Source: JAEDES01 sp964616405 (lineage in GTDB: Bacteria > Bacillota_I > Bacilli_A > RF39 > UBA660). Taken from it: DNA of 5,279 bases. The stretch lies in assembly GCA_964616405.1 (NCBI GenBank), contig CAZTRE010000055.1, positions 1-5,279 on the forward strand. Direction: 5' to 3'. Positions 1 to 5,279 of this stretch are shown piece by piece. Position 1 is the stretch's first letter. Each line of letters starts with the position of its first letter. Below the pieces are notes generated by a model that worked only from the letters and a program-made list of their open reading frames with translations, did no database searches and was not told the origin of the DNA. A program made the position numbers and the translations under genes.

Positions 1-179
1 GCTTCTTCTTGAAGTTCTCTTTTTAGTGCTTGGAGTGGCGTTTCATTGTGTTCAATTCCGCCACCTGGTAAATCTAATTTTCCTTTGTACCCGCCTCTTG
101 CTTTTTTGATTAATGCAATTTTATCATCTTTGATGATTACTCCATATGCACCTATATGGGTATGAATCTCTTCTTTCAT
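1..179 (-). CDS. Nudix hydrolase, N-terminal part (cut by window edge)
   Basis: This reading frame is too short to stand out by length but is clearly real. It begins with ATG at 179-177 and runs 59 codons to the left edge without a stop. An AAGGAGG ribosome binding site at 184-190 lies 4 bases before the ATG and fixes the start. The protein opens with a beta strand region (GAYGVIIKDDKIALIKK, residues 10-26), then KLDLPGGG at 34-41. The Nudix box follows at residues 40-59: G40, E46, R54, E55, L56, E58, E59, which fits G-x5-E-x7-R-E-U-x-E-E. The final conserved Gly falls outside the window. Nudix enzymes hydrolyse nucleoside diphosphates linked to another moiety, with a divalent metal held by the box glutamates. 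The substrate cannot be told from this fragment. The gene starts 25 bp after the rluD stop with no hairpin between, so it is probably co-transcribed with rluD. Confidence 0.93.
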   Translation of the reverse strand, partial: MKEEIHTHIGAYGVIIKDDKIALIKKARGGYKGKLDLPGGGIEHNETPLQALKRELQEE

Positions 180-204
180 ATTGCCTCCTTTTTTACTTGC
201 TTTA

Positions 205-1092
205 TTAATTTATATTTCTTAACTCTTCAAGTTTTTCTTTAAACTCTTCAGGTGGTTCTACTTCAAAGAATAACTCTTTACCGGTTCTTGGGTGATTAAA
301 CTTTATGCTTTTTGAATGTAACATTTGTCCAAACTCAGTTGCTTTGCCCCGACCATACGCTGGATCATTTACTACTGGATGTTTGATGTAAGCAAGATGA
401 ACTCTGATTTGATGAGTTCTTCCTGTTTCTAATATACATTCTATTAAAGTGTTTTCCTTAAATTGTTCTAAAACTTTAAAATGGGTAATTGCATCTTTAG
501 CATTTTGATCTGTAACCGTCATTTTTTGACGATCTGATGGGTCTCTTCCGATTGGAGCATCAATAGTTCCGGTGTCATGTTTGATTACCCCTTGAACAAT
601 TGCTAAATAATGACGTTCTACTTCTTTTTTAGAAATCATTTCTGATAGTTTTTCATGAGTCCATTCATTTTTCGCAATTAACATTAAGCCAGAAGTATCT
701 TTATCTAATCTATGTACGATTCCTGGACGATGTTTTTCTCCACCTGTTATATTAAATCTATATAAAAGGGCATTTACAAGTGTACCAGTATAATGACCTG
801 GTGCTGGATGTACTACCATTCCACTTTTTTTATTAATAACTAACAAATCATCATCTTCATAAACTATATCTATAGCTATATCTTCTGGTTCAACATTAAT
901 TTCATAATTTAAATCATCATTAACTTCAATCTCATCATTTAGCTTTACAGAATAACTGCCATTAACTATTTTGCCATTAACAGTTACTAAGTCTTCTTTA
1001 ATTAGTTTTTGAACTTTACTACGAGATAGTTCTAATTCTTGGGCTAAAAAAGAATCTAGTCTCATACCATAATTATCTTCTACCTTTATCAT
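205..1092 (-). CDS. rluD: RluA/RluD-family 23S rRNA pseudouridine synthase
   Basis: This 295-residue cytoplasmic enzyme isomerises uridine to pseudouridine in large-subunit rRNA. RluD acts on helix 69 of 23S rRNA in characterised bacteria. An S4-type RNA-binding domain covers about residues 9-60 (RLDSFLAQ, then SRSKVQKLIKEDLVTVNGK). The catalytic domain follows from about residue 75. It carries the family signature HRLDKDTSGL at 127-136, with D130 as the expected catalytic aspartate, and the conserved GRTHQIRVHL at 224-233. Length is normal for the family. The ATG at 1092-1090 is preceded by a purine-rich site, AAGGAAGGGG, at 1098-1107. The stop is TAA. In Firmicutes this gene (ylyB in Bacillus) usually follows lspA directly. 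Here two small genes, a terminator and a separate promoter lie between them. Membership of the RluA/RluD family is secure. The exact rRNA target is assigned by similarity and gene neighbourhood only. Confidence 0.93.
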   Translation of the reverse strand: MIKVEDNYGMRLDSFLAQELELSRSKVQKLIKEDLVTVNGKIVNGSYSVKLNDEIEVNDDLNYEINVEPEDIAIDIVYEDDDLLVINKKSGMVVHPAPGHYTGTLVNALLYRFNITGGEKHRPGIVHRLDKDTSGLMLIAKNEWTHEKLSEMISKKEVERHYLAIVQGVIKHDTGTIDAPIGRDPSDRQKMTVTDQNAKDAITHFKVLEQFKENTLIECILETGRTHQIRVHLAYIKHPVVNDPAYGRGKATEFGQMLHSKSIKFNHPRTGKELFFEVEPPEEFKEKLEELRNIN

Positions 1093-1121
1093 AAATACCC
1101 CTTCCTTTTTGCCTGGTTGTT

Positions 1122-1130
1122 ATTATAACA
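1122..1130 (-). promoter_or_regulatory. Extended -10 promoter for rluD-Nudix
   Basis: On the minus strand this reads TGTTATAAT, a consensus extended -10 element, 29 bases upstream of the rluD ATG. No good -35 hexamer sits at 16-18 bp spacing (TACTAA at 17), which is tolerated for extended -10 promoters. It lies between the upstream terminator at 1161-1191 and rluD, the expected place for a new transcription start. The start is inferred at about position 1115. Confidence 0.7.
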
Positions 1131-1160
1131 TATATATTTAAATTTTAGTATAATAATTTG

Positions 1161-1191
1161 ATAAAAAAGCACTGAAGTTGTCTTTTCAGTG
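1161..1191 (-). terminator. Rho-independent terminator after the two small genes
   Basis: On the minus strand CACTGAA (1191-1185) pairs perfectly with TTCAGTG (1176-1170) around an 8-base loop. It is followed by C and a run of six T (1168-1163). The hairpin begins 5 bases after the TAA of the 74-residue gene. The 7-bp stem plus T-tract is a standard intrinsic terminator. It separates the small-gene cassette from rluD. Confidence 0.88.
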
Positions 1192-1196
1192 TTTGA

Positions 1197-1421
1197 TTAT
1201 AATAAGTCCTTTATTTCAGATAAAAACTTAGGTAATAAAATACTAATAAGTTCAGAATCAGACACTTCAGTTAAACGATCTATATTTTCATATAAAAATT
1301 TAATATTAGTAATATCATTTATATCAACTAAATAGTAGTAAGTTGTCTCTTCATAAATAGTTTTACTTACTACTTGATATTTATGATCATCACTTAGCGT
1401 AACTATATCCTTTATATTCAT
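1197..1421 (-). CDS. Small acidic protein of unknown function (74 aa)
   Basis: The function is not recognised. The protein is acidic, with no signal peptide and no membrane segment, so it is probably cytoplasmic. The first two thirds look beta-rich (DIVTLSDDHKYQVVSK, then TTYYYLVDINDITNIKFLYE, residues 5-45). Residues 56-73 look like an amphipathic helix. The layout, with 'value', 'tyrosine-rich strand' and 'acidic tail' stretches, recalls small DUF1292/YrzB-like proteins of Firmicutes. That is an impression of style and not a domain assignment. The ATG shares one base with the TAA of the preceding 93-residue gene (TAATG), which suggests translational coupling. A weak AAAAGG site at 1431-1436 lies 9 bases upstream. 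The gene ends in TAA just before an intrinsic terminator, so it is the last gene of its transcript. Its tight packing with the upstream gene, promoter and terminator makes it a convincing gene despite its size. Confidence 0.82.
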   Translation of the reverse strand: MNIKDIVTLSDDHKYQVVSKTIYEETTYYYLVDINDITNIKFLYENIDRLTEVSDSELISILLPKFLSEIKDLL

Positions 1422-1702
1422 TATTTTTTACCTTTTCTATATTGTATCGATGAATTATTTTTGCCTGCTTTACTTGCTAATTTATCACGCATTATTCGGA
1501 TATTGGCAGTTGATATTCCTATTCCAACAAAAGGTGCAACTTGTTCTAGCCATGAATCACCAAATATTTCTTCTCCAATACCAAATGATACTCCGGCTAA
1601 AACAAATCCAGCAATAGCAAATATAACGTTATGGGCAATCTTTGGATTATTTTCTTCGGCATGTTCTACGTCATTTACATAAAAATCTTTTTGTTCATTC
1701 AT
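1421..1702 (-). CDS. Small two-helix membrane protein of unknown function (93 aa)
   Basis: No family was recognised. The protein has a charged N-terminal tail (residues 1-20, rich in Asp, Glu and Asn). A Gly-rich hydrophobic segment follows at about 23-43 (NVIFAIAGFVLAGVSFGIG). A short loop with EE, D and W51 leads to a second, weaker hydrophobic segment at about 53-69. The tail is basic (KLASKAGK, ending RKGKK). This suggests a small membrane hairpin with the basic tail in the cytoplasm. The start ATG at 1702-1700 has a strong GAGGGGG site at 1710-1716. An ATG one frame over at 1709-1707 stops at once and can be ignored. The gene lies about 20 bases downstream of the predicted start from a consensus promoter and overlaps the next gene by one base. 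W51 is encoded by TGG. A holin-like or toxin-like role is conceivable for such a small membrane protein, but nothing in the sequence requires it. Confidence 0.82.
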   Translation of the reverse strand: MNEQKDFYVNDVEHAEENNPKIAHNVIFAIAGFVLAGVSFGIGEEIFGDSWLEQVAPFVGIGISTANIRIMRDKLASKAGKNNSSIQYRKGKK

Positions 1703-1722
1703 TCTACATCCCCCTCAATTGT

Positions 1723-1747
1723 GCCCATATTATAACATATTTTGGGC
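1723..1747. promoter_or_regulatory. Inverted repeat across the -10, possible operator
   Basis: GCCCA at 1723-1727 and TGGGC at 1743-1747 form an inverted repeat with a 15-base gap. It spans the -10 and the spacer of the promoter at 1729-1757. No T-run follows it, so it is not a terminator, and it lies upstream of the predicted start site. A dimeric regulator could bind here. With only 5 bp arms, chance is a real alternative. Confidence 0.3.
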
Positions 1748-1757
1748 TTTTTGTCAA
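1729..1757 (-). promoter_or_regulatory. Consensus sigma-A promoter for the two-gene cassette
   Basis: On the minus strand there is a perfect -35 TTGACA (1757-1752), a 17-base spacer and a perfect -10 TATAAT (1734-1729). A TG sits at 1737-1736, giving the extended -10 element TGTTATAAT. The -35 starts 3 bases after the lspA stop codon. The transcript should start near 1722, leaving a leader of about 20 bases before the 93-residue gene. It is the strongest-looking promoter in the window. Confidence 0.92.
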
Positions 1758-1760
1758 TTT

Positions 1761-2249
1761 TTAAGGCGTGGTAATCTGCTTACTATTTTGTTCTTTTTCA
1801 CTTAAATATATATCTATAAGTAATAGTATCGCCCCTATTGTGATACCAATGTCTGCTAAATTAAAGACTGGAAAACTATATTTGCCAAAAGTAAATAATA
1901 AGTAATCGACTACGGCTTTATAAAATATTCTATCAAATAGATTTCCAATGATACCACCAATCATTATGCCTAAGGAAATGACTGTCAAAGTCTTTACTCT
2001 AGTTAGTTTTTTTATGTAATATTTTAAGAACACTAAACTAATAATACTGATAAGAATTAGAAATAAAGTTTTATTGCCTAAAATACTAAAGGCTGCGCCA
2101 ATATTTTTCAAATAATAGATCGAAAAGAATTTGGGGATTATCGTTATTTCTTCCATTAAAGACATGTTTTTAGTAACAATAAATTTTATTATTTGGTCTA
2201 GTAAAAGTGTAAACATGGCAACTGTATATATTAATTTTTTATTTTTCAT
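1761..2249 (-). CDS. lspA: Lipoprotein signal peptidase (signal peptidase II)
   Basis: This integral membrane aspartyl protease cuts the signal peptide from prolipoproteins after Lgt has lipidated the conserved cysteine. At 162 residues it has the usual family length. Four membrane segments are visible at about residues 7-25, 61-79, 87-105 and 131-149. Family motifs are all present: LLDQ with D18, NIGAAFS at 49-55, GNLFDR at 102-107 with N103 and D106, VVDY with D115, and FNLAD at 129-133 with D133. D115 and D133 match the catalytic pair seen in LspA structures, with 18-residue spacing. D106 and N130 are the supporting conserved residues. The short C-terminal tail is polar. The ATG at 2249-2247 lies inside the last codons of dnaE (11 bp overlap). 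Its AAAGGAG site at 2259-2265 also sits within dnaE, so translation is probably coupled. No terminator separates it from dnaE or follows it. Confidence 0.97.
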   Translation of the reverse strand: MKNKKLIYTVAMFTLLLDQIIKFIVTKNMSLMEEITIIPKFFSIYYLKNIGAAFSILGNKTLFLILISIISLVFLKYYIKKLTRVKTLTVISLGIMIGGIIGNLFDRIFYKAVVDYLLFTFGKYSFPVFNLADIGITIGAILLLIDIYLSEKEQNSKQITTP

Positions 2250-5199
2250 CTTTGGTGTCTCCTTTATTTAGTAATTTAATTTTTTCAACAATTATTTGAA
2301 TTTGGTCTAGGCGTCGTTCAACATTACCTCTTATTTTAATTAAGTCGCCTCTTTCAATATCGATATATTCATTATATGTTCTAGGAAATAAAGTAAATTC
2401 CATAGTAGCTGTTTCATCACTACCAGTAATAAAAGCCATCTTATCACCTTTTTTGGTATTAATTATTTTTATTTTATCCACAAGTACTAAAGTATCTATA
2501 CGCTTTCCAAAATATTTTTCCACAGTATTTAGTGGAATACAGTAAGGATTATCCTTTTTATACATTGTGGTTGGATGTGATGATAGATAGAAACCAAATA
2601 CTTCTTTTTCCTTTTCCAAAAGATATGCACTTTCATATTCTTTCTGTTCTTCAATATCTGGTTTCATTACTAATGATGGATCAATATCTTTAGTAAGTTC
2701 TGCATAATTAAACAAACTATCTAAATTATAATAAAGAGTTGCGCGATTAAAGCCGAATTCTTTGAAAACATCAGCCATAATTAATGTTTCAAAATTTTTC
2801 TTGCCAACGCCTTCAATATAAAGTCTAGAAAAACAATCATATATATCAGTGAATTTTCCTGTTAGTTGGGCTTGTTTTATTTCATCTGTTACTACTGTTC
2901 CGATAGTTCTAATATTTGAAAGTGGATAAATTATTTTATCATCCAATACTAAGTAACGATTGGAGCTTTTATTAATCGTTGGTTTTTCCACTTCTATTTT
3001 ATTAGCTTTTGCTTCCATAATATATTCATGAGTCTTTGATTCACTTCCGATAACATTAGTTAAAAGATTAGCGAAGAAAATGGTTTTATAATGTGTTTTA
3101 AGATAAGCCATCTTGTAGGCAATGATTGAGTAAGCAACTGAGTGTGATTTATTAAATCCAAAGCCCGCAAAATTTAGTATTAAATCATATATTTGTTTAG
3201 CTAGTTCTCTTGGGTGATTTTTTTGGATACTTTTCTCAATGAATTTTTCTTCTTCAGCTTGAAGAAGTTCAAGTTTTTTCTTACTCATGGCACGTCTTAA
3301 AATATCAGCCTCACCTAATGTATAGCCGGCAAAAACATTTGCTACTTGAATAATTTGTTCTTGATAAATTAAAATTCCATAGGTGTCTTTTAATATTGGC
3401 TCTAGGCATTTATCTAAGTATGTTATTGGTTCTTCACCATATTTTCGTCTAATATAAGAATCAATGTTTATGGCAGCTCCAGGTCTAAATAAGGCAATGG
3501 CTGCAAAAATATCTTCAAAAGTATTTGGTTTTAATTTGCGAATAAAGTTTCTCATTCCTGCTGATTCAAATTGAAAAATTCCACTTGTATTGGCTGTTTC
3601 AAAAACTTTTAGTGTCTCTTTATCATCTAGCGGTATTTTAGAAAACTCGATTACTTCACCTGTTTTCTCTTTTATATCAGATAAAATATTATCAATAATT
3701 GTTAGATTTTTTAGACCTAAAAAGTCCATTTTTAGGAGTCCTAGATCCTCTAAATATTCCATTGTATAACCAGTAAGATACATATCATCTCCAGCTGTTA
3801 AAGGGATTACTTCATCAAGATCAACTTGACTCATTACAATTCCGGCAGCATGAGAAGATGTATGACGAGGAAAGCCTTCTAATTTTGTTGAAATTCTAAA
3901 TAGCTCCGTAAGTGTTGTGTCGCTATCTACTCTTGCTTTAAATGCTTGATTGTTAGTATAGAAGTCATTTAATTTGTCTTTAGTTATGCCAGGAATAAAG
4001 CGACATAGTCCATCTACTTTATATTGAGGAATATTTAAAACTCTTGCAACATCTCGTAGAACTTGTTTAGCACTCATTGTACCAAAAGTTACTATTCCAC
4101 AAACTCTTCTCTTACCATACTTCTCTACACAATAGTCAATTACTTCGCTTCGTCTATTGTCTGGAAAATCAGTATCGATATCAGGCATAGTTTTTCGTTC
4201 TGGGTTTAGGAATCGTTCAAAAACTAGGTCATATTCTAGTGGATCAATATCTGTTATTCCTAGTGAGTATGCAACTAGTGAACCAGCAGCAGAACCTCTT
4301 CCTGGGCCGACTAGAATTTTATTTTTCTTAGCAAACTTAATGAAATCATAAACTACTAAAAAATAATTTGGAAAGCCCATTTCATTAATAACTTGTAATT
4401 CGTATGTTAATCTTTTGCGGTATTTTTCTGGTATTTCGCCATTTAAACGTTTTGTTAGACCAACCTTGCATAATTCAAATAAGTATTTTGCTGGATCTTC
4501 ACAATCGTATATTGGTAAAAGCAATTTAGCTCTAGGAAATTCTAAATTACATTTATCAGCAATTACTTGAGTATTAATAAGACCTATGTTATCAGAATAA
4601 TCTAAAATATTAGAAATATTTAACTCGTGATTAGCTGTTTCATATAAAGTATTATCACTTAAAGTCTTTCCATCTCTAATCCGGTATAAATATGGTAAAG
4701 TATCTTCATCATTTTTAGTTAAATATAGACTTTCTTGAAAGAAAACTATATTTTTAGTAACAAGCAGTTCTTCAGTGGCTTGTTGTTTTGTTGTATAACC
4801 AAGATATAGTTCAGGATAAATAGTTGTTAGTTCTTGGTATTTATCCTTTGAATTATATGGTAGTATAGCTATAACTTCTTTATTATAAGTAGTTAAGTCT
4901 TCAATTATTACTTGTCGTTCACTTTGAATAGTAGATAATTTTATTAATGATTTATAGCCATCATAGTTTTTAGCATATAAAACGATGTTAAAGTCTTCTA
5001 ATAAAATATGAAGTCCAATAATTGGCTTAATATTTTCTTTTTGACATTTATTAATAAATTCCATGGTGGCATACATGTTTGTATCTGTTAAGGCAATACT
5101 AGAGATATTACTTTGTTTTGTATAGTTAATTATGTCATCTACTTTTAATAAACTTGATAATAAAGAATAGTTACTTTTATTAAATAACGGAATATACAT
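2239..5199 (-). CDS. dnaE: DNA polymerase III alpha subunit, DnaE type
   Basis: This 986-residue C-family polymerase copies DNA at the replication fork. In low-GC Firmicutes DnaE usually works beside PolC, extending primers. An N-terminal PHP domain spans about 1-210 but has lost its metal-binding motifs: PLFNKSNYSLL replaces the HxHxH region at 4-14, ALTDTNM follows at 36-42, and QESLYL is at 155-160. The polymerase core is intact. It has VGPGRGSAAGSLVAY at 297-311 and PDIDTDF at 339-345 with catalytic D342 and D344. The third catalytic residue, D492, is in MDFLGL. YQEQIIQVANVFAGYTLGEA at 612-631 and GFGFNKSHSVAYS at 679-691 follow. A tandem HhH region lies at about 760-815 (GVGKKN at 797-802). 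FGFYLSSHP is at 868-876 and an OB-fold at about 900-978. The protein is shorter than Bacillus DnaE (about 1,115 residues). No 3'-5' exonuclease domain of the PolC type is present. The ATG at 5199-5197 follows a perfect AGGAGGT at 5206-5212. It overlaps lspA by 11 bp. Confidence 0.98.
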   Translation of the reverse strand: MYIPLFNKSNYSLLSSLLKVDDIINYTKQSNISSIALTDTNMYATMEFINKCQKENIKPIIGLHILLEDFNIVLYAKNYDGYKSLIKLSTIQSERQVIIEDLTTYNKEVIAILPYNSKDKYQELTTIYPELYLGYTTKQQATEELLVTKNIVFFQESLYLTKNDEDTLPYLYRIRDGKTLSDNTLYETANHELNISNILDYSDNIGLINTQVIADKCNLEFPRAKLLLPIYDCEDPAKYLFELCKVGLTKRLNGEIPEKYRKRLTYELQVINEMGFPNYFLVVYDFIKFAKKNKILVGPGRGSAAGSLVAYSLGITDIDPLEYDLVFERFLNPERKTMPDIDTDFPDNRRSEVIDYCVEKYGKRRVCGIVTFGTMSAKQVLRDVARVLNIPQYKVDGLCRFIPGITKDKLNDFYTNNQAFKARVDSDTTLTELFRISTKLEGFPRHTSSHAAGIVMSQVDLDEVIPLTAGDDMYLTGYTMEYLEDLGLLKMDFLGLKNLTIIDNILSDIKEKTGEVIEFSKIPLDDKETLKVFETANTSGIFQFESAGMRNFIRKLKPNTFEDIFAAIALFRPGAAINIDSYIRRKYGEEPITYLDKCLEPILKDTYGILIYQEQIIQVANVFAGYTLGEADILRRAMSKKKLELLQAEEEKFIEKSIQKNHPRELAKQIYDLILNFAGFGFNKSHSVAYSIIAYKMAYLKTHYKTIFFANLLTNVIGSESKTHEYIMEAKANKIEVEKPTINKSSNRYLVLDDKIIYPLSNIRTIGTVVTDEIKQAQLTGKFTDIYDCFSRLYIEGVGKKNFETLIMADVFKEFGFNRATLYYNLDSLFNYAELTKDIDPSLVMKPDIEEQKEYESAYLLEKEKEVFGFYLSSHPTTMYKKDNPYCIPLNTVEKYFGKRIDTLVLVDKIKIINTKKGDKMAFITGSDETATMEFTLFPRTYNEYIDIERGDLIKIRGNVERRLDQIQIIVEKIKLLNKGDTKDEK

Positions 5200-5222
5200 A
5201 GCAATACCTCCTCTTCATATTT

Positions 5223-5251
5223 ATTTTATCATAAATATTAGTCTGTAAAAA
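5223..5251 (-). promoter_or_regulatory. Probable dnaE promoter (extended -10)
   Basis: On the minus strand TGATAAAAT (5231-5223) is an extended -10 element 23 bases before the dnaE ATG. The -35 is weak: TTTTTA at 17-bp spacing (5251-5246), or the better hexamer TTTACA (5249-5244) at only 15 bp. Transcription would start near 5216, giving a short leader that includes the AGGAGGT site. It would drive dnaE and lspA. Confidence 0.55.
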
Positions 5252-5261
5252 GAGAAAGAAT

Positions 5262-5277
5262 AGTTTTTAAAAAAACT
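5262..5277. other. Short A/T-rich palindrome, possible upstream terminator
   Basis: AGTTTTT at 5262-5268 and AAAAACT at 5271-5277 form a 7-bp inverted repeat with a 2-base centre. It sits upstream of the dnaE promoter at the window edge. It could belong to a terminator of a gene outside the window. The stem is nearly all A-T and the flank is missing, so this remains a weak call. Confidence 0.2.
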
Positions 5278-5279
5278 GA

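Noticed and set aside
180..204. Possible terminator or promoter between rluD and the Nudix gene
   Set aside because: The 25-bp gap holds only the ribosome binding site. No inverted repeat or -10/-35 pair is visible.
1093..1196. Small RNA or riboswitch in the longest intergenic gap
   Set aside because: The 104 bases are accounted for by the terminator, an extended -10 promoter and the rluD ribosome binding site. No further structured element is visible.
1461..1682. Plus-strand open frame of 73 codons
   Set aside because: It lies antisense inside the 93-residue membrane protein gene, which has a strong promoter and ribosome binding site. The plus-strand frame has no comparable start signals and no recognisable content.
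1723..1747. Hairpin after lspA as a terminator
   Set aside because: The 5-bp arms have a 15-base loop and no T-run follows on the minus strand. The region is better explained as promoter DNA.
4157..4351. Plus-strand open frame of 64 codons
   Set aside because: It is antisense to the most conserved part of dnaE, covering PDIDTDF and the VGPGRGS motif, and its residue make-up is explained by that strand's codons.

Overview
This is an AT-rich bacterial window in which every recognisable gene lies on the minus strand. Read 5' to 3' on that strand the order is dnaE, lspA, a small membrane protein gene, a small acidic protein gene, rluD, and a Nudix hydrolase gene cut by the left edge. The lspA-rluD neighbourhood is typical of Firmicutes. 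Together with the low GC, strong AGGAGG-type ribosome binding sites and a short DnaE, it suggests a low-GC Firmicute or a Mollicutes-related lineage (for example uncultured RF39-like or Erysipelotrichia-like Bacilli). This placement is an inference from context only. All five complete genes stop with TAA and no TGA occurs in frame, so the window does not show whether TGA is a stop or Trp.

Region 1761-5279 holds dnaE (986 aa, replicative DNA polymerase III alpha subunit with all three catalytic aspartates but a degenerate PHP domain) and lspA (lipoprotein signal peptidase II). The two overlap by 11 bp and are probably co-transcribed from a promoter at the right edge. Region 1161-1760 is a compact cassette: a consensus extended -10 promoter directly behind lspA, two small genes with a TAATG overlap, and an intrinsic terminator. 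Region 1-1160 holds rluD behind its own extended -10 promoter, followed 25 bp later by the Nudix gene with no terminator between them.

The genes cover replication (DnaE), lipoprotein maturation (LspA), ribosome modification (RluD) and nucleotide hydrolysis (Nudix). No functional link joins them beyond ordinary operon packing. The least explained part is the two-gene cassette between lspA and rluD. No RNA genes, mobile elements, CRISPR arrays or long repeats were seen, and no gene-free stretch exceeds about 105 bp.
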